Shown one piece after another: positions 57,801 through 64,000 of a stretch of 64,000 bases of DNA. The DNA comes from Longitalea arenae (lineage in GTDB: Bacteria > Bacteroidota > Bacteroidia > Chitinophagales > Chitinophagaceae). Made by a program: the position numbers and the translations under genes. Within the stretch, counting starts at the first letter, position 1. Each line of letters begins with the position of its first letter. The stretch covers positions 460,874 to 524,873 of the forward strand of contig NZ_JAFFJX010000004.1 in NCBI RefSeq assembly GCF_016924755.1, written 5' to 3'. Under the pieces are notes generated by a model that saw nothing but the letters and a program-made list of their open reading frames with translations, had not been told where the DNA came from and made no database searches.

Positions 57801-59624
57801 TTATTGTTCCTGTGCAGGTTGCCCGGAACTGCTTTTTTGGGGCTCAGCTGCTGCTTTTGGCTTTTCAGCGCCAGCAGTTGTGACGCTCTTTACTTCAACG
57901 GGCTGCAGTTCGAGCTCGATCACCTTGTTTGCCTTAACCGCAGCCTTTGTGCTTACGGCAGTCTTTGATTCTGTTTTGTTATTGATAACGATCACTTCGG
58001 TTACCGGTGTTACCTTAACCGCCGGAGTCGCATCAACGGCGCTTTTTGCGTCTATTCTCACTTCTTTCAGTTGCACTTCGGTTACCGGTTTTACCTCTGT
58101 TAAGGTTATTGACTTTGCTTTTGGTTGGCTGCTTACCTTTTTTACACGCACCGGTACCTGTGGTATTTCGCCATATTTTTCTTCATAGTTTTTGTCTTTC
58201 TGCCAGTCAGTTAGCGTAATGGCTTCCACGATCTTTTTATTCCTGTCCTTTACGATCACAACGCATTCGCCATAATTGTCGGCAACCGTTATGCAGTATC
58301 CCTTTTTATTCAGGCAATCCTGGAAATGGATGGTAACTTTTTCGGGAGCTGCAGGTGGCTTTGGTGCTGCCGGTGGTGCAGGAACGCCCGCAGTTTCCGG
58401 CGCTTCTGGCGTTTCTGGTCTTTCAGGCAATTCCTGCGCTTCCATATTTTCAGGCTTTTCGGGAGCTTCCGGCGCTTCTGGTAATTCTTTGTCGTCACGG
58501 GAAGGTACAGCAGGCGCTGCGGGCGGTGCAGGCGGTTCGGGTAAAGCCCCGTATTGCCGCTCAAATGCTTCTTTCTCTTTGGGAACGTTGAGATCGTATT
58601 GCTCAATCTTTCCATTCTTTAAGCGAAGCGTAACCTTCTTTTCATCGGTGACATCAATGGTAACGACGTTTTTCCATGCAGCCGGTGTTTTTACAGCTGC
58701 CGGTACCGTATCGGTTACCGAAACGTTCAAAGGCTGCTGCTGATTTTGCTGCTGGGTAGCATTGCGAAATGCCAACAGCACTACCATCAATAAAGGCAAC
58801 AGGAACAGGAATCTGATCAGGTGCACGCGGGCACTCTTTGTTTTGTTCATCATGGCTATTCTTTTTTTTAAGGATGAGAAATTAAAATTGGTGGCTATAC
58901 TAAATGAATTGACTCCAACAACTTTTAATAGCAGGTACTGGTACTGTTTGCGGTCTAAACCGGTTTGCAAGACCTGCTGATCGGCAATAAATTCGAGGTT
59001 CTGCCTGATGTCGTTCCGCAATAACCAGGCAAAGGGATTGTACCAGTTCAGAATACATAATACTTCGCTCCAGATCATATCAACTGAATGCCGTTGTTTT
59101 ACGTGAATGAATTCATGGCGAATGATCTCTTTGAGTTCATCTTCACTATGCTGGTGCTGGTTAACATAAATGCCACGGCCAAATGAAAAAGGCATTACCG
59201 GTTGGTCGATATGGTACAGTTTCACTTTATCGTCGTACAGCAGCACGGCTTTCGACCGCATTTTGTACAATGAATAATACTGGATCAGCAAGCGGGCGAT
59301 CATCACCAACATGCCGGCAGCAATTATCATTATAGTTATCTGCATCCAACTGGTACCGCTGGCGCCCGGGGCAACGGCAGGGCCATCGGTACCGGCCATT
59401 TGGGTAATGGCAGGAATGTAACTGATAAAGGCCGATTCCCGTAAAGCCGGTTGCTGTATTATTATGGTAAATACATTTATAAAGGGAATGACGAAACAGA
59501 CCATCGAGTAGATCAGCAGGTACCAGCGGTTCCAATTGTAAAAGGTGAGGCGCCGCAGGAAGAGCTGGTAGAAGAGGTAAACGATGGTAAGACTGATCGA
59601 TAATTTAATAATGTATTGTAGCAT
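57801..59624 (-). CDS. M56-family (BlaR1-like) membrane metallopeptidase
   Basis: 607 residues. Transmembrane segments lie at about 5-20, 33-55, 92-115 and near 275-300. The zinc motif HEFIH is at 170-174 in LKEIIRHEFIHVKQRHS; the third ligand Glu is in NLEFIADQQVL. The C-terminal 300 residues are periplasmic and low-complexity: PEPPAPPAAPAVPSRD and EAPEAPEKPEN-type Pro/Glu/Ala repeats, then a second domain VTIHFQDCLNKKGYCITVADNYGE. There is no beta-lactam-binding domain of BlaR1, so the signal is unknown. It is downstream of the BlaI-like gene and probably inactivates that repressor by cleavage. Confidence 0.9.
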   Translation of the reverse strand: MLQYIIKLSISLTIVYLFYQLFLRRLTFYNWNRWYLLIYSMVCFVIPFINVFTIIIQQPALRESAFISYIPAITQMAGTDGPAVAPGASGTSWMQITIMIIAAGMLVMIARLLIQYYSLYKMRSKAVLLYDDKVKLYHIDQPVMPFSFGRGIYVNQHQHSEDELKEIIRHEFIHVKQRHSVDMIWSEVLCILNWYNPFAWLLRNDIRQNLEFIADQQVLQTGLDRKQYQYLLLKVVGVNSFSIATNFNFSSLKKRIAMMNKTKSARVHLIRFLFLLPLLMVVLLAFRNATQQQNQQQPLNVSVTDTVPAAVKTPAAWKNVVTIDVTDEKKVTLRLKNGKIEQYDLNVPKEKEAFERQYGALPEPPAPPAAPAVPSRDDKELPEAPEAPEKPENMEAQELPERPETPEAPETAGVPAPPAAPKPPAAPEKVTIHFQDCLNKKGYCITVADNYGECVVIVKDRNKKIVEAITLTDWQKDKNYEEKYGEIPQVPVRVKKVSSQPKAKSITLTEVKPVTEVQLKEVRIDAKSAVDATPAVKVTPVTEVIVINNKTESKTAVSTKAAVKANKVIELELQPVEVKSVTTAGAEKPKAAAEPQKSSSGQPAQEQ

Positions 59625-59742
59625 CGTGTTTGTATTGGAGTGATTTGAAGGCGAGGCATGAAGGCGATGTGTGAAGTACGAAGCCTGAGGCTAAGTGTAG
59701 TAAGAGGGCGATAATACATCTCTTATTGCTAGTTTCTACCTC

Positions 59743-60120
59743 TTACTTCTCTCTGGTTTTATCGCCTCCGCGCTCAATCATCTCAATAATGTCTTTCAGT
59801 TCCTTCGGGCTGAGCTTCTTTTGCTCTACAAAAAAATTAACCAGCTGTTTGTACGAATTATCAAAATAATCCTTCACCACCCCGCTCATAAAATGCTTCT
59901 TGTATTCTTCTTCTGTAATAGCCGGTTTGTACATATAGGTGTTACCCACCAGACGGCTTTGCAGCAGTCCTTTCTTTTCAAGGTTCTTGACAGTTGAAGC
60001 CAGGGTGGTATAGGGCGGCTGCGGGGGATCCATATTTTCCAGGAACATCTTGATATTGCCGTCCCCGGTTTTCCAGATCACCTGCATGGCCTGCTCCTCC
60101 TGTATGGTCAACTTTTCCAT
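59743..60120 (-). CDS. BlaI/MecI/CopY-family repressor
   Basis: 125 residues. A winged helix (KLTIQEEQAMQVIWKTGDGNIKMFLENMDPPQPPYTTLASTVKNLEKKGLLQSRLVGNTYMYKPAITEEEY) is followed by a C-terminal dimerisation part (YFDNSYKQLVNFFVEQKKLSPKELKDIIEMIERG). PYTTLASTVKNLEKKGL is the recognition and wing region. Two identical TACGAAN3TTCGTA dyads (60124-60157) lie immediately upstream of the start. The paired M56 protease follows on the same strand, the usual BlaI-BlaR order. Confidence 0.92.
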   Translation of the reverse strand: MEKLTIQEEQAMQVIWKTGDGNIKMFLENMDPPQPPYTTLASTVKNLEKKGLLQSRLVGNTYMYKPAITEEEYKKHFMSGVVKDYFDNSYKQLVNFFVEQKKLSPKELKDIIEMIERGGDKTREK

Positions 60121-60123
60121 ATC

Positions 60124-60157
60124 TACGAAGTTTTCGTAAATCTACGAATACTTCGTA
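60124..60157. promoter_or_regulatory. Two BlaI-type operator dyads
   Basis: TACGAAGTTTTCGTA at 60124-60138 and TACGAATACTTCGTA at 60143-60157 are 15-bp dyads with identical half-sites TACGAA/TTCGTA and N3 spacers, 19 bp centre to centre. The position before blaI and after a divergent gene fits autoregulation by the BlaI-type dimer; the classic operator is TACA-type, so this is the cognate variant by inference. Confidence 0.82.
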
Positions 60158-60283
60158 ATAAACCAAATCTTTTTTTGTTAAATGAACCTGCTGCCTGTCT
60201 ATCGTGTTCATTTACTGCTATTTTTGAGAAAAATAAATTGGAGGCCCGAAATTTGTCGGGGCGATAAACAACAAATCATAGAG

Positions 60284-60787
60284 ATGAAAAACCGGCTTTT
60301 AGTTTTAGTTCTGGCTTTTACGGCAAAACTGGCATCGGCGCAATCTTTACCGCCTGATAGTCCGGCCTATAAACGTTTTCCTACCCTGCCACCTTTCCAT
60401 ATTTTACAGGTAGACAGCACCACTCTATCTAAGGAAAATCTGGCCAAACACCAGCCTACCATCATTATGTATTTCAGCCCTGACTGCGACCATTGTAAAC
60501 ACCAGTGGGCCGATATGCAGAAACGGATGAAGGACCTGTCGAAATACCAGATCATCATGGTCACTTACCAGCCTTTCGAGGAAATGGTTGCCTTTTACAA
60601 TGAGCAAAAGATCGCCAGCTATCCCAATATTAAATTGGGCCGCGATACAAAATTCTTCCTGCCGCCTTTTTATAAGATCCAAAACCTGCCTTTTCAGGCA
60701 TTATATGATAAAAACGGGGCACTGGTGACCACTTTCCAGGGCAATGTGAAGATTGATAAATTGCTGGCAGCCTTCAAGCGCAAGTAG
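60284..60787 (+). CDS. Thioredoxin-like periplasmic protein
   Basis: From ATG 60284 (MKNRLLVLVLAFTAKLASAQ) 167 residues with a signal peptide (about 1-20); the in-frame extension upstream is not signal-like. IIMYFSPDCDHCKHQWADMQKRM carries the CxxC active site as CDHC, TlpA/ResA-like, and PFQALYDKNGALVTTFQG gives the cis-Pro region. It reduces or isomerises disulfides, or moves electrons in the periplasm. It is divergent from blaI and shares the operator region, so the same repressor might control it. Confidence 0.9.
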   Translation: MKNRLLVLVLAFTAKLASAQSLPPDSPAYKRFPTLPPFHILQVDSTTLSKENLAKHQPTIIMYFSPDCDHCKHQWADMQKRMKDLSKYQIIMVTYQPFEEMVAFYNEQKIASYPNIKLGRDTKFFLPPFYKIQNLPFQALYDKNGALVTTFQGNVKIDKLLAAFKRK

Positions 60788-60857
60788 TTCTATTTCGAAT
60801 TTGGGAACAATTGCGCTGGCAGTGATAAATAAAAATCAATATTCTTTCTTCGCGCCC

Positions 60858-60865
60858 TATTTTTG
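60858..60865 (+). promoter_or_regulatory. -7 element of the mdh promoter
   Basis: TATTTTTG matches TAnnTTTG exactly and is followed by GCGCAA; a start near 60871 would leave a 30-nt leader. No good TTTG 19-20 nt upstream. Confidence 0.45.
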
Positions 60866-60901
60866 CGCAAAAATTAGCTCAACACCTTAAATTTTTTTCT
60901 G

Positions 60902-61831
60902 ATGAAAGTAACTGTTGTAGGCGCCGGTGCAGTAGGTGCTACCTGCGCTGATAATATCGCCCGGGCCGAACTGGCTGAAGAACTGGTATTATTGGATATT
61001 AAAGAAGGCCTGGCCGAAGGTAAGGCCCAGGATATGATGCAAACAGCCGCTTTACTGGGCTTTGATACCCGCATCACTGGTAGTACCAATGATTACAGCA
61101 AAACTGCCGGCAGCGATGTAGTGGTCATTACATCAGGCTTACCCCGCAAACCGGGTATGACACGCGAAGAACTGATCGGAACCAATGCCGGTATCGTAAG
61201 AGGCGTTGCCGAAAATATTCTGAAACACTCTCCCAATGCCATTATTATCGTTATCAGTAACCCCATGGATACCATGACCTATCTGGCTTTAACCGCTACC
61301 GGTTTGCCAAAGAACAGGATCATTGGTATGGGTGGTACGCTCGATAGCGCCCGCTTTAAATATCAACTGAGCCAGCACCTGGGTTGCAGCCCTGCCGACC
61401 TGAATGCAGTAGTGGTAGGTGGTCACGGTGATACTACCATGATCCCGCTGATTCGCCTGGCAACCTGGAACAGTGTACCGGTTACTAAATTCCTGAGCGA
61501 AGAAAAACAAAAACAAATAGTGGCTGATACAATGGTTGGTGGCGCCACGCTTACCAAACTCATTGGCACCAGCGCCTGGTATGCACCCGGAGCAGCCGGA
61601 GCAGCCCTGGTTGAAAGCATTGTACGCGATCAGAAAAAATTATTTACCTGCTGCGTTTCACTGGATGGCGAATACGGTCAAAAAGATATTTGCCTGGGTG
61701 TTCCTGTTATCATCGGAAAAAGCGGTTGGGAAAAGATCGTTGACTTCGGTTTGAATGCTGAGGAACAAGCGCTCTTCAATAAAAGCGCCGATGCCGTTAG
61801 AAGCATGAACGATGTACTGAAGACGCTTTAA
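60902..61831 (+). CDS. mdh: Malate dehydrogenase
   Basis: NAD-dependent oxidation of malate to oxaloacetate in the TCA cycle. 309 residues. The Rossmann GAGAVGATCAD at 7-17, Arg82 and Arg88 in GLPRKPGMTREEL (the arginine at 82 separates malate from lactate dehydrogenases), Asp148 and Arg151, and catalytic His175 in VGGHGDTTM are all present. It belongs to the LDH-like MDH group of Bacteroidota. Followed by a long inverted repeat. Confidence 0.94.
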   Translation: MKVTVVGAGAVGATCADNIARAELAEELVLLDIKEGLAEGKAQDMMQTAALLGFDTRITGSTNDYSKTAGSDVVVITSGLPRKPGMTREELIGTNAGIVRGVAENILKHSPNAIIIVISNPMDTMTYLALTATGLPKNRIIGMGGTLDSARFKYQLSQHLGCSPADLNAVVVGGHGDTTMIPLIRLATWNSVPVTKFLSEEKQKQIVADTMVGGATLTKLIGTSAWYAPGAAGAALVESIVRDQKKLFTCCVSLDGEYGQKDICLGVPVIIGKSGWEKIVDFGLNAEEQALFNKSADAVRSMNDVLKTL

Positions 61832-61840
61832 TAAAATTTT

Positions 61841-61922
61841 CAGATTTTACGATTTAGGGATTTTGAGATTGATCAGAAAGTTCAACCTGAGCAAATCACA
61901 AAATCTCTAAATCTTAAATCAG
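61841..61922. repeat. GATTTTGAGATT / AAATCTCTAAATC 30-bp inverted repeat after mdh
   Basis: The left arm 61841-61870 (CAGATTTTACGATTTAGGGA..) and the right arm 61893-61922 (AAATCACAAAATCTCTAAAT..) are imperfect inverted copies of 30 nt around a 22-nt loop. The same GATTT/AAATC words build the spacers at 13430 and 22165. Confidence 0.75.
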
Positions 61923-61998
61923 ATTTGTCAGATGCACTATCTGCCTCCAATTCATTTCCGACTTCCTCCTTCCTACTCTCTTAACGCATTGCAAGTGC

Positions 61999-62385
61999 TT
62001 ATTCCATAAAACATGAAGCCTACTGTGGTAGTTAAGTATATCAATGAGGTGCCCTTGCCTATTGCCCATTGCCCCTTGCCAACTGCCAATTGCCAATTGC
62101 TTTTCCATAAATGCCGACTATAGTAGTTATGTATACCTATTAGGGTGCCTTGCCTATTGCCTATTGCCCCTTGCCAACTGCCAATTGCCAATTGCTTTTC
62201 CATAAATGCCGACTATAGTAGTTATGTATACCTATTAGGGTGCCTTGCCTATTGCCTATTGCCCCTTGCCAACTGCCAATTGCTTTTCCATAAATGCCGA
62301 CTGTAGTAGTTATGTATACCTATTAGGGCGCCTTGCCCATTGCCCATTGCCCTATTGCCCATTGCCTATTACCCCTTGCCAACTG
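61999..62385. repeat. Compound tandem repeat with heptamer steps
   Basis: Four units start at 61999, 62101, 62196 and 62284 with lengths 102, 95, 88 and about 100 bp. Each unit is a 40-50-bp block (TTTTCCATAAATGCCGACTA, then TAGTAGTTATGTATACCTAT) followed by a run of 7-mers TTGCCTA, TTGCCCC, TTGCCAA. Units differ in length in steps of 7. Frames on the minus strand repeat the same words and I do not consider them coding. Confidence 0.88.
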
Positions 62386-62485
62386 CTCCCTCCCTTCCCC
62401 GGCACCAGTTTTGAATCATAATACCTGAGAAGCACCAACACAAGCAAGGAACTAAAACAGTTTACTCATTTAAAAAGAGCACACT

Positions 62486-63274
62486 ATGAAACAGGTGTAC
62501 CATTGGTGTTGTAAGACAGCTTATTTAACAGCTATGCTGTTGCTAAGCAATATAACAGGTATGAACGTGGTTCAGGCCCAAACGGCGCCCGATCAGCCGA
62601 AAGCGGATTTTATTCCAAGGAATGTGGGGAAGATCATCCCCAACGAAAACAGCCAGGAAAGTACTATAAATCCCCGTCAGCAAACAAAGTTTGTATATGA
62701 AACGGCCAGCGGTAATAACAAACTGCCTGAACCGGTAGCCATGCGCGAACTATACCTAACACCTACCGCTAACGATGGTATCGCGATCCGTTGGCGCGCT
62801 GGCTGGGAACCGGATAATCTGAAGTTGTATGAAATAGAATACAGCACGGATGCTATTCACTTTCAAAAGGCCGGCACTTTACCTGCAGGCAATTACCTGA
62901 ATGGAAGAATTTATGAATTCAGGCATTACCCGGTCAATGCCCGTGACCGCATCTTTTATCGCATCAGAATGGTGAATCAGGCAGGGAACTTTGATTATTC
63001 GCCCATCCTGTCGCAAGCAGCCACCAGGGCTACCCAAAACTTCGTTTTTCCTACCATCGTGAATGCCGGTATGGTAAGCGTTTACCTGAACGACTCGTTC
63101 AAACAGCTCCAGATCGTTAACTCGCAGGGAAAAGTATTACAGATGCAAAACCTGAATGGCAAAACAGGCAGAATAGATATTCCATTAAATAATTCCGCAC
63201 AAGGAATTTGTTTTGTACGGGTGCTTGGCCAGGACAGGCAAAGAGACATCGTGCAGAAAATTTTTGTGCAATAG
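62486..63274 (+). CDS. T9SS-sorted secreted protein
   Basis: 262 residues. Signal peptide about 1-31 (MNVVQAQ). A low-complexity part (TAPDQPKADFIPRNV, NENSQESTINPRQQTKF) is followed by a beta-sandwich domain LTPTANDGIAIRWRAGWEPDNLKLYEIEYSTDAIHFQKAGTLPAG, fibronectin-like. The C-terminal 75 residues (TIVNAGMVSVYLNDSFKQLQIVNSQGKVLQMQNL, QGICFVRVLGQDRQRDIVQKIFVQ) form a T9SS type A sorting domain. Unknown ligand. The group II intron on the opposite strand ends 27 bp downstream of its stop. Confidence 0.85.
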   Translation: MKQVYHWCCKTAYLTAMLLLSNITGMNVVQAQTAPDQPKADFIPRNVGKIIPNENSQESTINPRQQTKFVYETASGNNKLPEPVAMRELYLTPTANDGIAIRWRAGWEPDNLKLYEIEYSTDAIHFQKAGTLPAGNYLNGRIYEFRHYPVNARDRIFYRIRMVNQAGNFDYSPILSQAATRATQNFVFPTIVNAGMVSVYLNDSFKQLQIVNSQGKVLQMQNLNGKTGRIDIPLNNSAQGICFVRVLGQDRQRDIVQKIFVQ

Positions 63275-63344
63275 TTTGATAGTTAGTTTTTACCAGTTTT
63301 ATCGAGTAGGAAGTAAGGGATTACTTCCCTTACTGTCCTCTCAC

Positions 63345-63378
63345 ACCACCGTACGTGCCGTTCGGCATACGGCGGTTC
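63345..63378 (-). other. Group II intron domain V
   Basis: 34 nt. Outer stem ACCGCCGT/ACGGTGGT with one G-U, internal bulge AT/CGTA, upper stem GCC-GAAC-GGC. The catalytic hairpin of the ribozyme. Confidence 0.85.
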
Positions 63379-63395
63379 ATTAAACATAAACAGTT

Positions 63396-64000
63396 TTAGG
63401 AAGGCTTTACAATGTCTGTTAGACTAGTGAAGCCTTCTTTCTTTAGGTAGCTGTTATTAAGCGCTCTAAGCAGAATAGGACTGTGAACAGTTCGCCATTG
63501 GCCTTTGCGGGTATTGCCCCACTGATAGGTTTGATTCGCTGGGATGCCAAGCTTTGCTAGTTCTTTAATTCGAGTGCGAGGCTTTTTCCATTGCTGCCAG
63601 TAGCATAGCCGGATGCGACTTCTTACCCAACTGTCTAGTTCTTCAAACACCGATTTTGCATCGCTTAGTTTAAAGTAGTGACCCCAACCCTGGTTTAGTT
63701 GGCGCAGGCGATCCAGTCGCACTGACATACTATAAGGTTTGCTTCGGCATGTAATTGCACGAACTTTGTCCTTATAAGAGGCTATGCTCTTACGGTGAAC
63801 GCTAATACCCTTTTCACCTTTACGGTGGTAAAAAGTAAAACCCAGCAGTTTCATCTGCCAAGGACGTGTTACACTGCTCTTGACCGTATTTACTACAAGT
63901 TTCAGTTCCTTTTCTATGTAGCGGGTAATGCTTTCCATTACTCGATCCCCGGAACGTTTGCTCTTAACATAAATACTACAATCATCAGCGTATCTTACAT
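63396..64000 (-). CDS. Group II intron reverse transcriptase/maturase, partial (5' end beyond window)
   Basis: The ORF is open at the right edge. Reading from the edge, RYADDCSIYVKSK shows the YADD catalytic box, followed by GDRVMESITRYIEKELKLVVN and the group II maturase X domain (TRPWQMKLLGFTFYHRKGEKGISVHRKSIASYKDKVRAITCRSKP and the GIIM C-terminal WVRSRIRLCYWQQWKKPRTRIKELAKLG). An in-frame ATG at 63938 lies inside the RT domain, so it is not the start. The stop is at 63396. No endonuclease HNH domain is present at the C-terminus. Confidence 0.92.
   Translation of the reverse strand, partial: VRYADDCSIYVKSKRSGDRVMESITRYIEKELKLVVNTVKSSVTRPWQMKLLGFTFYHRKGEKGISVHRKSIASYKDKVRAITCRSKPYSMSVRLDRLRQLNQGWGHYFKLSDAKSVFEELDSWVRSRIRLCYWQQWKKPRTRIKELAKLGIPANQTYQWGNTRKGQWRTVHSPILLRALNNSYLKKEGFTSLTDIVKPS

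Larger units (their letters stand above)
63301..64000 (-). mobile_element. Group II intron, 3' part (continues beyond window)
   Basis: The minus strand holds, in order, an RT/maturase ORF, domain V at 63378-63345 and domain VI ending about 63301. Domain V is a 34-nt hairpin GAACCGCCGTAT..GTACGGTGGT with a GAAC-type cap, as in bacterial group II introns, followed by GTGTGAGAGG. Domain VI contains an AGTAAGG/CCTTACT stem and the element appears to end CTCGAT. The 5' part, exon-binding sites and insertion junction lie outside the window. Confidence 0.88.

Noticed and set aside
61914..62203. Repeated frames on the minus strand starting MEKQLAIGSWQG
   Set aside because: They are the translation of the compound tandem repeat; the coding look comes from the 7-mer words.

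Overview
The window reads as a chromosomal segment of a Bacteroidota bacterium, most probably of the family Chitinophagaceae (Niastella/Chitinophaga-like). The signs are TonB-dependent receptors with an N-terminal carboxypeptidase-regulatory-like domain, C-terminal type IX secretion (T9SS) sorting domains, promoters of the Bacteroidota form TTTG-N19/20-TAnnTTTG, weak Shine-Dalgarno sites, DUF4403 and DUF4954 proteins, and an ECF sigma gene overlapping an anti-sigma-like barrel gene. The placement is inferred from gene content; no 16S gene is present.

Layout. 1-4081: tryptophan operon on the minus strand (trpE, trpG, trpD, trpC, the last cut by the window edge), preceded by a leader peptide with three consecutive Trp codons and a terminator/antiterminator, i.e. 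a ribosome-mediated attenuator. 4092-6800: a ParE-type toxin-antitoxin pair, a small GNAT protein, pdxJ and two tiny sorting-domain-like proteins. 7228-9711: a TonB-dependent receptor. 9712-10563: repeat-rich, gene-free DNA. 10564-16103: small hypothetical genes, an oxidoreductase, a methyltransferase, rpe and a TPR lipoprotein. 16301-23780: TolB-like propeller, membrane and secreted proteins, bestrophin, M48 protease, DUF4403 lipoprotein. 24083-26592: sigma factor, barrel-type partner, SET-domain protein. 26814-35295: mgtE, S9 peptidase, glmS, DUF4954 protein. 35432-39689: T9SS cargo protein, der and era.

39724-41088 is the most unusual stretch. An initiator tRNA gene with its own promoter and terminator is followed by a degenerate tRNA copy carrying a 16-bp palindrome, then a GIY-YIG nuclease ORF whose ATG lies in the duplicated tRNA terminator, then a second copy of the palindrome repeat starting at the ORF's stop codon. 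Next comes a possible 38-codon gene with its own terminator, divergent from an HTH regulator. 41117-44583: DUF2807 protein and a TPP riboswitch ahead of a TonB receptor, presumably for thiamin uptake. 44641-48494: a second ParE module, two paralogous PASTA proteins around a rhodanese, and ddl. 48774-54892: ferredoxin/acyl-CoA reductase divergent pair, HtrA protease, GH13 amylase, ispH. 54964-60787: accC, accB, efp, a BlaR1-like M56 protease with BlaI repressor and two identical operator dyads, and a thioredoxin-like protein. 60902-64000: mdh, a heptamer-based compound tandem repeat, a T9SS-sorted protein, and the 3' part of a group II intron (RT with YADD, domains V and VI).

Across the window, many gene borders carry long imperfect hairpins built from short words of about 7-9 nt, with a different word at each locus. 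This shared architecture without shared sequence, the tRNA/GIY-YIG cassette, and the trp attenuator are the observations most worth following up.
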